A stretch of 64,000 bases of DNA from Colicola sp045591505 (GTDB taxonomy: Bacteria > Bacteroidota > Bacteroidia > Bacteroidales > Paludibacteraceae). The translations under genes and the position numbers were made by a program. Numbering within the stretch: position 1 is the first letter of the stretch; each line of letters opens with the position of its first letter. The notes below the pieces were generated by a model. That model saw only the letters and a list, made by a program, of their open reading frames with translations, made no database searches and was not told where the DNA came from. Positions 50,767-58,340 of this stretch are shown piece by piece. The stretch covers positions 1 through 64,000 of the forward strand of contig JAZNSW010000013.1 of the NCBI GenBank assembly GCA_045591505.1, read 5' to 3'.

Positions 50767-51588
50767 TTACGGATTAACATTTTTCTCAACAGTCCAATAA
50801 GCACTGACTACAGGTATCGTTTCTAAATCCAAATCCGCATCTTTTAGCGTTGTAATCAAACCATTACTAGATATACCTTCTTCATCATTATCAGCATCAT
50901 ATATTTCTCCTACTTCCAAAGCACTCTCCAATTGCGAAACAAATGCCTCACGTGTAGCATTAGGGTCGTATTTATTCGCCTTCCAAGTATCATATTCTTC
51001 TTTGGATATTATTCCTAAAAGATAAGCTTGTTTCACAACTACATCATCATTATCGCAGGCATAAATTGTTTCCCCTGAATGAATCATACCTTGCCACAAG
51101 AATTCACCATCAAACTCATCTGGCTCTTCTTTTGATTGGACAAATGGAAATAAGTTCTGATGATATGTGTATAACTGATTACTTAACTTTTTGTAATTCG
51201 CCATAGTATTTTCAGGCAACATATAGAATGCATTTATTTGCTCTATATAAACTAATTCGTTGCGCACACGGTATGATACAAGTATCATAGTTGCATTGTT
51301 TTGGAGTTCTTCTAACTTTTGGGATATTTGTTCCTCTGTCATAGTGCTATCCAATTGAACGCCAATGGCATACTTAGCATACTTCCATTCCCCACGAGCT
51401 TCATAATAAATTTTCTCAAATCCTTTTCTGGTAATGGTTTTATCCATATTCTTTTCCGTTGAGCCATAGATATCTAAGCCCAACTCTGCGATATTGACTA
51501 GGGTATTCTTTCTTCCTAACGTAGTAGGTTCGCAACTTGTGAGCAGCAATATCATGCTCAGCATGAAGAGTCCAAAAATCTTTTTCAT
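50767..51588 (-). CDS. Lipoprotein of a paralogous family (member A)
   Basis: A 273-residue lipoprotein (lipobox LLLTSCEP, Cys 19). It shares three landmarks with the products at 55529 and 58341: LVNIAELG after the signal, YAIGVQLDST about 60 residues later, and GIISKEEYDTWKAN near the C-terminal third. Mostly helical with many Glu and Asp. I recognise no known domain. Cys-Glu-Pro after the lipobox is shared by all three. Likely surface or periplasmic; no catalytic motif seen. Confidence 0.8.
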   Translation of the reverse strand: MKKIFGLFMLSMILLLTSCEPTTLGRKNTLVNIAELGLDIYGSTEKNMDKTITRKGFEKIYYEARGEWKYAKYAIGVQLDSTMTEEQISQKLEELQNNATMILVSYRVRNELVYIEQINAFYMLPENTMANYKKLSNQLYTYHQNLFPFVQSKEEPDEFDGEFLWQGMIHSGETIYACDNDDVVVKQAYLLGIISKEEYDTWKANKYDPNATREAFVSQLESALEVGEIYDADNDEEGISSNGLITTLKDADLDLETIPVVSAYWTVEKNVNP

Positions 51589-51617
51589 ATATTCTTGTAT
51601 TTATACTCTAAACAACA

Positions 51618-52280
51618 CTAGAATTGAATGCCACAATCATATTTATAGAGTACATCTACATCGATTTTATCAATATATACTCTATCTTTTTCAAATGTCA
51701 CAGCATAGTGCTCGCGAACTAGTCCTTCAAACTCAGACCAGTAGCATGCACTAATAAGATACTTATCTCCTTCTTGGGTGATTTGAGGTGCTAATTTATG
51801 CCAACTGGCTACGAAATTTTTGCGAAAATATCCATATCCCTTAGACGATTGTGAATAAAGGTAGTCACGATACGAATAATTCGCATGCCATTGAAGAGGC
51901 AAGTAATGCCACATCTGGGACATGAGATAAACTTGCCATGCGCCCATTTGCGACTTCTCTACCTGCAAATACGTCCAAAAGTCTTCATCAAAATTAGTTG
52001 ACAACCATTCTCCTTTTTCATTAAAAATCACAATGGGACTAATATCTGCGAACATATTAATAGAACCATTACGATAGTAGGGAATGATTTGGATATAATT
52101 ATCCTGCTTCAAATCAATCCGATCGAATAACCCCAATGCTTCTTCATAACTCTCATCCTCCACTAACTGAGCGAGTCGGATTGCCAATTGGGCTTCATCC
52201 TTACATGGCTCAGTAGGAGCATTAGGCGAACATCCCATAACAGCCATGCATAACAACAGGTAAACATAAAAACGTTTCAT
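51618..52280 (-). CDS. Lipoprotein of unknown function
   Basis: A 220-residue lipoprotein (lipobox AVMGCS, Cys 17). After a linker (PNAPTEPCKDE) comes a helical ARLAQLVEDESYEEALGLFDRI segment resembling a TPR-like hairpin, then an aromatic-rich part (WHYLPLQWHANYSYRDYLYSQ) and a beta-rich end (HYAVTFEKDRVYIDKIDVDVLY). No family recognised. It sits between a member of the paralogous family and the lipoprotein at 52327, all in one direction. Confidence 0.75.
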   Translation of the reverse strand: MKRFYVYLLLCMAVMGCSPNAPTEPCKDEAQLAIRLAQLVEDESYEEALGLFDRIDLKQDNYIQIIPYYRNGSINMFADISPIVIFNEKGEWLSTNFDEDFWTYLQVEKSQMGAWQVYLMSQMWHYLPLQWHANYSYRDYLYSQSSKGYGYFRKNFVASWHKLAPQITQEGDKYLISACYWSEFEGLVREHYAVTFEKDRVYIDKIDVDVLYKYDCGIQF

Positions 52281-52326
52281 AAATCAACATTTAATTAGAT
52301 TGTTATCTTTTAGTTTAATAGCCTAT

Positions 52327-53217
52327 TCAATTAGGATATAGAGGATTAAACCAGGTGTTTTTAACAAACTTAAAGTACTGACTCACGTAATAGTTGTACT
52401 CATATCCTCCCGTATCATAAGCCATATCCGCAAAGGCAATATGCACCGTCTTGCATGTATCGTAGAACAAGCCCAAGTCTCTTGCTGTGGCAGTGATAGT
52501 GAGGGTATCATCTTCGCACCCTTTGATCGCATATCTGGCGCTATACCTTCCGTGCTTGTCAGTATATACCGTGTCCGCTATCTCGCCCGACTTGTTATGA
52601 ATCGTCATTTGTACAGATTCTAAATCATTCGACTTATCATCTCGAACAGTGCCACTCACATCCACATTAATCATAGGTTCGAAAGGTATATCTGTACGAA
52701 TAATAATCAGGGTGTCCATACCTTCATACAAGTAAATAGGGAACTCCATATCATAATCCGACAGAATAAGCGTATGATAGTCTAGATGCGGAAGCGATAG
52801 ACTGCTGGTGATGTCCGCACCACATATACAAGGTTTTACAATAAAGGGCGGCTTATACTCTGTCTCCCATAGAATAATTTTGCTATCCGTTAGCTCCACA
52901 TGCTGCTCTATACGATAGGAGCAAGGATATACCGCATGATGCAAGATTTCGACCTGATTGCCAGCAACAACAGTAATACGCAAGAGATCGGCATTCTGAT
53001 ACCGCTCAAAAAATTCGAGATCAGGATAAGGAGGAACAGTCCGTTGTGACGATGGCATCATTTCAGGGCTTTCAGGGAATGGATAAAAATTGTGCAACCA
53101 TAACATATATGGGTTGCAATTGATCGACTGCCATTTCTCTGTACCCGGATCACCATTATTCGGATCGCAACTGACAAGGGCTAACAAGCCCAATAGGAAA
53201 AATGAAATACGTTTCAT
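52327..53217 (-). CDS. Lipoprotein with C-terminal rSAM-lipoprotein-like domain
   Basis: A 296-residue lipoprotein (lipobox LALVSCDP, Cys 17). Residues about 30-190 are a beta-rich region with no recognised domain. Residues about 195-280 repeat the beta-sandwich pattern of the smaller lipoproteins here: VDVSGTVRDDKSNDLESVQM, DTVYTDKHGRYSARY, DDTLTITA, VHIAFADM. The N-terminal YG.P motif is absent, so it may be a relative rather than a substrate of the radical SAM enzyme. Confidence 0.78.
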   Translation of the reverse strand: MKRISFFLLGLLALVSCDPNNGDPGTEKWQSINCNPYMLWLHNFYPFPESPEMMPSSQRTVPPYPDLEFFERYQNADLLRITVVAGNQVEILHHAVYPCSYRIEQHVELTDSKIILWETEYKPPFIVKPCICGADITSSLSLPHLDYHTLILSDYDMEFPIYLYEGMDTLIIIRTDIPFEPMINVDVSGTVRDDKSNDLESVQMTIHNKSGEIADTVYTDKHGRYSARYAIKGCEDDTLTITATARDLGLFYDTCKTVHIAFADMAYDTGGYEYNYYVSQYFKFVKNTWFNPLYPN

Positions 53218-53236
53218 AATACTACTCTAAATAGTA

Positions 53237-53308
53237 GGCGCAAAGCGCCGTTCACTAAACACTAAACAGTAGTGGCTTTGTCGCCACACTCAACACCTCG
53301 CAAGCGAG
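53237..53308. repeat. Three short GC hairpins and shared 18-mer
   Basis: Palindromes GGCGC-AAA-GCGCC (53237-53249), GTGGC-N6-GCCAC (53272-53287) and CTCGC-AA-GCGAG (53297-53308) fill the gap between two lipoprotein genes. Between the first two lies CTAAACACTAAACAGTAG (53255-53272), whose exact reverse complement is at 21748-21765. Confidence 0.75.
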
Positions 53309-53740
53309 TTACTTCTTTTTAAGTTGGAAGTCCTGGCGCATAGAGTAATAGGCAGACCAAGAGTCTTGGTCTTCTACTTTCATCTTGCCCGATGCAATAT
53401 GCGTAGAATCGGAGGCATATACCCCTGTGGTATCATGTACAATCACTTCCATGCAATCGCCTCCTGTGGAAGTGAGACTATGCACCGCATGATAGTGACC
53501 ATCGGCATTGGTATAGACTGTATCAGGGTAATCCCATTCCGCATCAAACGTACGGACTACCACTTGCATATTCTCCAGCATGTTGCCATTTTCATCATAG
53601 ACATATCCTTCTACATCATACTCCGCATATGGACAGCCATAGCAAGCGGTCAAGACAAATGCTACACTAGAAAGCGAGAAGAGACGGATAAATTTCTGCA
53701 AAAGACCGTTGTACTTTTGGCGAAGATCTTTTAGTTTCAT
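53309..53740 (-). CDS. Lipoprotein of the rSAM/lipoprotein type
   Basis: A 143-residue lipoprotein starting at ATG 53740, 24 bases from its promoter; a longer frame to 53842 would start upstream of that promoter. The lipobox is VLTACYG, followed at once by CPYAEYDVEGYV, the clearest YG.PYAEY motif of the set. Then DENGNMLENMQVVV, YTNADGHYHAV, DTTGVYASDSTHI and the ending DFQLKKK, nearly the same as in the 50258 product. Probable substrate of the radical SAM enzyme although that gene is 3 kb away. Confidence 0.85.
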   Translation of the reverse strand: MKLKDLRQKYNGLLQKFIRLFSLSSVAFVLTACYGCPYAEYDVEGYVYDENGNMLENMQVVVRTFDAEWDYPDTVYTNADGHYHAVHSLTSTGGDCMEVIVHDTTGVYASDSTHIASGKMKVEDQDSWSAYYSMRQDFQLKKK

Positions 53741-53763
53741 GACTGTAATATTTATTGAGTTTG

Positions 53764-53795
53764 CAAAGTTAGTATAATTATTTGAATTGTACAAG
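53764..53795 (-). promoter_or_regulatory. Promoter of the 53309 lipoprotein gene
   Basis: On the - strand CTTG (53795-53792), 20 bases, TAACTTTG (53771-53764). It lies in the 101-base gap after the 53842 gene. Confidence 0.65.
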
Positions 53796-53841
53796 AGGGG
53801 AATAGGATTTCTTGAAATTTTGACAGTTTTAAGAGTAAACA

Positions 53842-54294
53842 TCAGTTATTATTCATTTCCAACTGGACATTGATTTTCACACCATACCTTGTGTAGGAAC
53901 CTTCTCCAGGGCAACCGACAACCTCAAGAAGAGTCATATCCTCTTCGGCTATTTTCAGATTTGTAGATTGGTACACACCAGTAGTATCACAAATCGCCAC
54001 AGACATCGTATCAGCCCATCCTGTTTGAACTCCCCATTCCAACTCAAACAGTCCAAGACTATCCGTATAGACAATAGGAGAAAAATCTTCATACTCCATC
54101 GTAAACCCTACTTTTACAGCCGAAAGAGGCTCGTTTTGCTGATTAGTAACGCTGCCTTCAATGTAATATATTTCGCTATATAAGGGTGGGCATGCTTGCG
54201 GTCTATCAATATCGCAAGCAATCACACAACTTGCCAATAAGACAATAACTAAAATACGGCATGGCCATCCAAGAATAGTTTTAATCGTTTTCAT
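53842..54294 (-). CDS. Lipoprotein of the rSAM/lipoprotein type
   Basis: A 150-residue lipoprotein (signal KTIKTILGWPCRILVIVLLASC; Cys at about 23 or 27). The mature start has ACPPLYSEIYYIEGSV, a diverged form of the YG.P..EY motif, then NQQNEPLSAVKVGF, YTDSLGLFELEW and DTTGVYQSTNLKI. The domain plan is that of the other four. One extra Cys pair (VGCPGEGS) near the end. Assignment is less certain than for the 53309 product. Confidence 0.75.
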   Translation of the reverse strand: MKTIKTILGWPCRILVIVLLASCVIACDIDRPQACPPLYSEIYYIEGSVTNQQNEPLSAVKVGFTMEYEDFSPIVYTDSLGLFELEWGVQTGWADTMSVAICDTTGVYQSTNLKIAEEDMTLLEVVGCPGEGSYTRYGVKINVQLEMNNN

Positions 54295-54324
54295 AAGACT
54301 GGAAGAGCAATAGGGATATTTATA

Positions 54325-54876
54325 TTAAAAATGATATGCTAAACCTATGCCATTGTTAGAGGACTGTATGCTCCAATAGTTTTTGGCTGTTTGTGGCTCA
54401 GGCAACGAGATATTATAGGCATCAATGCTTTGTTGCATGCGTTTTTTGCCGACACAGACCAAAGGGACACCTGCAATATTACAAGCCAGTCCAGCAGCTC
54501 CTACAGGGACACTAATCAACAGAATGGCTAAACCAGGTCCCATTGTTGGGCATTCCTGGTCATAGTGAAAAGAAGCGAATAAACCTACCGTAAACCCTAT
54601 CGCGAAAGCATCTAAAGTCAAGCCCGTACCGAGTAAGCCCCAACCTGCGTTGTACATGCGCAAACCGCTTCGATATTGGCGGTAGATGTCCTCTTGGGCA
54701 TTCAGTTGAAGGAATGCTTGGCAGTCTCTTTTGCTGATACGCTCGCCTTCGTAATAGATTTTATTCTTTTCGTAAGACAAAGCGGTAGTGGAAGGATAAG
54801 GCAATTGTACCTCTTGTGCCAGAGAGCTACTAATCGTAAAGATTAGCAACAGGCTAAATAATGCAATTCGTTTCAT
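54325..54876 (-). CDS. Secreted/membrane protein of unknown function
   Basis: A 183-residue protein with a signal peptide ending SLAQE, a soluble part with YYEGERISKRDCQAFLQLN, and two Gly-rich hydrophobic stretches (GWGLLGTGLTLDAFAIGFTVGLFASF; GLAILLISVPVGAAGLACNIAGVPLV, described as regions about 80-105 and 113-138). It ends in a beta strand (NNGIGLAYHF). This plan is common among small unassigned envelope proteins of gut Bacteroidales. A weak CAAAGATA element (54904-54911) could be its promoter. Confidence 0.72.
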   Translation of the reverse strand: MKRIALFSLLLIFTISSSLAQEVQLPYPSTTALSYEKNKIYYEGERISKRDCQAFLQLNAQEDIYRQYRSGLRMYNAGWGLLGTGLTLDAFAIGFTVGLFASFHYDQECPTMGPGLAILLISVPVGAAGLACNIAGVPLVCVGKKRMQQSIDAYNISLPEPQTAKNYWSIQSSNNGIGLAYHF

Positions 54877-54981
54877 GGCTGTAATATTTAATTAATGAGT
54901 TTACAAAGATAGTATTTATTCTTGATATATGCTAATTATATTTCACATTTCTACATTTTCTTTTAGAAAATAGTAGGTTTT

Positions 54982-55014
54982 AGCGGTGGATAAGCGGAGG
55001 ATAAGCGGTGGATA
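54982..55014 (+). repeat. 11-bp tandem array, three units
   Basis: AGCGGTGGATA, AGCGGAGGATA, AGCGGTGGATA, at 54982, 54993 and 55004. Nearly the same unit occurs at 40844-40876. Confidence 0.85.
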
Positions 55015-55038
55015 GCCTATTTCTTTACGAGTCCCAAA

Positions 55039-55449
55039 TTACTTTATAAGTTTCACCACAGCTTGTTTAAAATGCCATGGTCTATATTGCATCGCTGGAA
55101 GATGGGTATGAAATGCAGGATTGATATAATGAACGTAATCATCATCTGTAGGTTTTAATAACTCATATGTGAACGTAAAAGGGATTTTATGATTAAAGAT
55201 ACCATAAATACCAACCACTCCATAGTAAGTATCTATTCTGACATCTTCGTTAAAAGTTAATATTGAGTCATGAGTATCAGTAATGATATAATATCCTTGT
55301 ACATCTCGTTGATTTATCGTATCTCTACAAGAAATTGTACCTACGATTTCTCCGGAAACGGGTATATCAACATTATTATCATCAATAATGGGTTCGCAGC
55401 TTATGCAAACTAATGCTACTAGTATAGCAAATAACAACTTTGTTTTCAT
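55039..55449 (-). CDS. Small lipoprotein of unknown function
   Basis: A 136-residue lipoprotein (lipobox VCISCEP). The mature part is beta-rich (VSGEIVGTISCRDTINQRDVQGYY region, IDTYYGVVGIYGIFNHKIPFTFTYEL). It begins with the acidic linker IIDDNNVD after Cys-Glu-Pro; acidic residues next to the lipid Cys can act as surface-export signals in Bacteroidota. ATG 55449 or 55455. Own promoter 24 bases upstream. No family recognised. Confidence 0.75.
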   Translation of the reverse strand: MKTKLLFAILVALVCISCEPIIDDNNVDIPVSGEIVGTISCRDTINQRDVQGYYIITDTHDSILTFNEDVRIDTYYGVVGIYGIFNHKIPFTFTYELLKPTDDDYVHYINPAFHTHLPAMQYRPWHFKQAVVKLIK

Positions 55450-55472
55450 ATGCATACTATTTTAAGGGTTTG

Positions 55473-55504
55473 CAAAGGTAATATATTTTTTTGATTTGTG
55501 CAAA
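55473..55504 (-). promoter_or_regulatory. Promoter of the 55039 lipoprotein gene
   Basis: On the - strand TTTG (55504-55501), 20 bases, TACCTTTG (55480-55473). Confidence 0.78.
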
Positions 55505-55528
55505 TGATTATAAGTAACTGCTATCATT

Positions 55529-56809
55529 TCACATGTTAGAAGAGCCACCTTCTCCGTAACGCCAATGAAATTTATGATATGCTTTTCTGCCCTTCAAAGG
55601 GAATTGTTTTTGTATCTTTATTGGCATTGGCAGTTCTGGCCAATGATCAACCCAATAGCATTCTGCTATCATCGTTCCATTTGCTTCAAAAAATGTATCA
55701 TACTCATCTGACATTAGCAGTGCTGTATACATATATTTATCTTGGGTGAAATCTACAGCCTCAATCTCCTCATAAACTGCAAGATATGAATGATTAATCC
55801 GTTCAACAAAGTCTATGCGAAAGTCATCTTCATAATCAGCCATTTCTTCGTCATATTCTGCTTTTGTCATCCAACCTGCTTGTAGAGCAAAATTGTATAG
55901 TTCATCATCGTTGCAATAGTAAAGGTATGTGGAATCTATATCTATGTCACCATACCACATGTAGCCTCGTGCTAATTCTTCGGTGATTTCCGTGGATGCT
56001 TTAAATGAATAATTAGTTGAACAATAGCGATATAGATTTTCGCTCAATGTCTTATAATCTGTTTTTGGGTCATCTGGGAGAATATAGGATGCTGCCAGTT
56101 CAACCGACATTTGGCCATTCTCATTAAAATAGTCCACCATCAGAATACAAGCATTATCTTCTTGTAGGAGAATTGTATTAGTTAGCTCATCTCCAAAGCA
56201 TGTGCTATCTAATTGAATACCTATTGAATAATAGCAGGAGCCAAACACGTCTGTGCCTATGGTATTATGGTCTTCGTAAAACTTTGCCCAACCTTTATCC
56301 AAGAGGAGATGGTCAATTTCTGTCAAAGATTTTCCTGAAAGGTTTTCTCCAAGTTCTGCTAAATTTATGAGCGGATTGCTAAATTTACTATCTTCAGGGT
56401 TTTTCTCCAACTGAAGATTCACTTCTTTAGACTCTTCAGATAGAGTAATCTCTATTAAGTCTGAAGATATATAGCCATGTGCTTCAGCTTCTATATAATA
56501 TGTACCTGCATATAGGTTTGCGAACTCGAATCTTCCCGAACTATCCGTAGGGCAACGCTCTTGGTCTGTAGGAAGAATCGTAGCCACAGGTTCATTCGCA
56601 CGAGAGCGTATATGATTAGAAGGAGTTTGATGCGTGAGATATACCATACAATGTTCAATAGGATTGCCTGTTGCGACATCCGTCACAATACCAGATACAA
56701 CAAATTTCTGCTCTAAACCGTTTTTTGGCTCGCATGACTGAACAAAAATAGCCATTACTACGATTCCCAATACAAGCATTGCTTTTTTCATACTTTTTTT
56801 CATACTCAA
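55529..56809 (-). CDS. Lipoprotein of a paralogous family with N-terminal Cna-B/CarboxypepD-like domain (member B)
   Basis: A 426-residue lipoprotein (lipobox VQSCEP; ATG 56809, 56803 or 56791 possible). Residues about 30-120 form a carboxypeptidase-regulatory-like beta-sandwich (VVSGIVTDVATGNPIEHCMV, DSSGRFEFANLYAGTYYIEAE, a region). The rest matches members A and C: LINLAELGENLSG, YYSIGIQLDSTCFGDE, ALQAGWMTKAEYDEEM. It is the longest member because of the added domain. Function unknown. Confidence 0.82.
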   Translation of the reverse strand: MSMKKSMKKAMLVLGIVVMAIFVQSCEPKNGLEQKFVVSGIVTDVATGNPIEHCMVYLTHQTPSNHIRSRANEPVATILPTDQERCPTDSSGRFEFANLYAGTYYIEAEAHGYISSDLIEITLSEESKEVNLQLEKNPEDSKFSNPLINLAELGENLSGKSLTEIDHLLLDKGWAKFYEDHNTIGTDVFGSCYYSIGIQLDSTCFGDELTNTILLQEDNACILMVDYFNENGQMSVELAASYILPDDPKTDYKTLSENLYRYCSTNYSFKASTEITEELARGYMWYGDIDIDSTYLYYCNDDELYNFALQAGWMTKAEYDEEMADYEDDFRIDFVERINHSYLAVYEEIEAVDFTQDKYMYTALLMSDEYDTFFEANGTMIAECYWVDHWPELPMPIKIQKQFPLKGRKAYHKFHWRYGEGGSSNM

Positions 56810-56858
56810 AATTTATTATAGTTCAATTATTATGCAAATTAGGGTTTCCTATACTTAT

Positions 56859-56935
56859 CTAACGTATATCTAACGTATATCTAACGTGTATCTATCGTGT
56901 ATCTAACGTATATCTAACGTATATCTATCGTAATT
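56859..56935 (+). repeat. 11-bp tandem array, seven units
   Basis: Seven units of CTAACGTATAT with changes at two positions (CTATCGTGTAT, CTAACGTGTAT) and no length variation. It occupies the 177-base gap between the lipoprotein gene at 55529 and the barrel gene at 56987, and ends in GTAATTGACAG, a string also found just after the array at 18035. Confidence 0.92.
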
Positions 56936-56967
56936 GACAGCGGAAAGATAGCATAGGTAGTGAATAA

Positions 56968-56997
56968 ATCTATATTAGAATCTATATTAGAATCTAA
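56968..56997 (+). repeat. 12-bp repeat across a stop codon
   Basis: Two and a half units of TATATTAGAATC; the second contains the stop codon of the barrel gene on the - strand (56987-56989). Confidence 0.65.
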
Positions 56998-57736
56998 ATC
57001 CAAACGCTACGGATAGAAGGCGAGAGCCGTAGAGCGGTCCCCATGTGGATTGCGGCCACATAAATGACCAAGAGCACAAACTACCTAATTCTGCTTCAGC
57101 ATACCAATGCTCTCCACCTACATTCACACCAAACAAAGTGACATTCAGCGACATGCCATGAGAAACATCTAACTCATTCCACTTAGAAGGCGTTGCATAA
57201 CTATATGTAACATAATTATACCCTACCCCTAATGCCGAATACAGTTCAAGAACTCGTTGGCGGTAATAGGTAAAACGAACCGTAGGCATTAGGGAAAGGC
57301 TTAGTAATTGATTCTCTGCCTGTTGATTAATAGTTGTTCGATAGCCATCAAGCATATAAAAACGATCGGTAGCCACAAGCAAGTTTGCTTCTGCCCCCAA
57401 ACCAATTAGCGGAGTGAGTTGATAGCGATAGCCGAAAAAGATATTACCCGTCGTAGTAATCCGATGAGAATTAGCCAGTACCATGCGATAGTGAGTAAGA
57501 TATTCATGCGCCTCTGGAGCAGGCATTCCTTGAATATGTTCCAAATAACTGGTATTCTCCAAAGGCACATTATTAATCCCTTTTAGTTGGTCTTTCACAT
57601 TAGACAAACATGGGTCTCCCCAGCCAATACGGATAGCATGACGACCATGTGCAAACTCTTTTGCAAGTTGTTCTGCTGCCATTGGCATAGCAACCAATAA
57701 CAACAATAATACAATATAATAATAAGGTCTATTCAT
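56987..57736 (-). CDS. Outer-membrane beta-barrel protein of unknown function
   Basis: A 249-residue protein; ATG 57736 begins a signal peptide (MNRPYYYIVLLLLLVAMPMAA). The mature part has HAIRIGWGDP, strands NIFFGYRYQLTPLIGLGAEANL and LYSALGVGYNYVTYSY, and ends in LLSVAFGFRF, a C-terminal aromatic barrel signal. The strand spacing suggests an eight-stranded OmpA/OmpW-like barrel. No family recognised. Confidence 0.75.
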   Translation of the reverse strand: MNRPYYYIVLLLLLVAMPMAAEQLAKEFAHGRHAIRIGWGDPCLSNVKDQLKGINNVPLENTSYLEHIQGMPAPEAHEYLTHYRMVLANSHRITTTGNIFFGYRYQLTPLIGLGAEANLLVATDRFYMLDGYRTTINQQAENQLLSLSLMPTVRFTYYRQRVLELYSALGVGYNYVTYSYATPSKWNELDVSHGMSLNVTLFGVNVGGEHWYAEAELGSLCSWSFMWPQSTWGPLYGSRLLSVAFGFRF

Positions 57737-57752
57737 AATCAAAACAATCATT

Positions 57753-58262
57753 CTATTTATTATTATCAGAAGAAGCAATTTTAGGATAAACATAATAAGT
57801 GGCTAATGAATACTCACTCTTTGCGTCAGTAGGAAGCAACTTCATTGGTACAGCACAAACCATAATTGTATCGCCCACCACACAATTCTTTAATTGCGGA
57901 TTATCCAAACGAAAGATATAATTAATGCCATCATCTATCATAAAATAATCATTATTCGCTGTACGCACTACGCAAAATAATTGTCCAAAAAAATATTCAA
58001 GTTGCAATACACCGCGGAAAGTATAAGTACCAGGGATATATGGTACTTCGTACATAGGATTACTTGGCGGAGTAATCGTATCTTTAAACACCCTATGCTG
58101 TTCTTCACTATTTTGTGAAAGACTAGATGCAAAACTATTTAAAGGTTTCACATCTACAGGTCTATACATTTCAAGCCATGGTCCATCATTGCACGCAGCA
58201 AAGAGGAGTGAGACAAATAGGCATATTGCCAATTTTAAGATTTTCTTTATGTTTTTAATCAT
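57753..58262 (-). CDS. Lipoprotein of unknown function
   Basis: A 169-residue lipoprotein (lipobox LLFAACND, Cys 24). The mature part has a low-complexity linker, then FKDTITPPSNPMYEVP and a beta-rich OB-like region (YTFRGVLQLEYFFGQLF, NYIFRLDNPQLKNCVVGDTIMV) that looks like a small nucleic-acid- or ligand-binding barrel, only by pattern. DTITPPSNPM is nearly the same as DTITPPNNPM in the 58341 product encoded just upstream, so the two may share a linker by duplication. Function unknown. Confidence 0.75.
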   Translation of the reverse strand: MIKNIKKILKLAICLFVSLLFAACNDGPWLEMYRPVDVKPLNSFASSLSQNSEEQHRVFKDTITPPSNPMYEVPYIPGTYTFRGVLQLEYFFGQLFCVVRTANNDYFMIDDGINYIFRLDNPQLKNCVVGDTIMVCAVPMKLLPTDAKSEYSLATYYVYPKIASSDNNK

Positions 58263-58340
58263 AATAACTTATGTATAAAATTTCTGGCATTGTTTGTTCT
58301 TTCGCGTTTCGTGCGCTTTTGGATGGCCACAGCTATTGGA

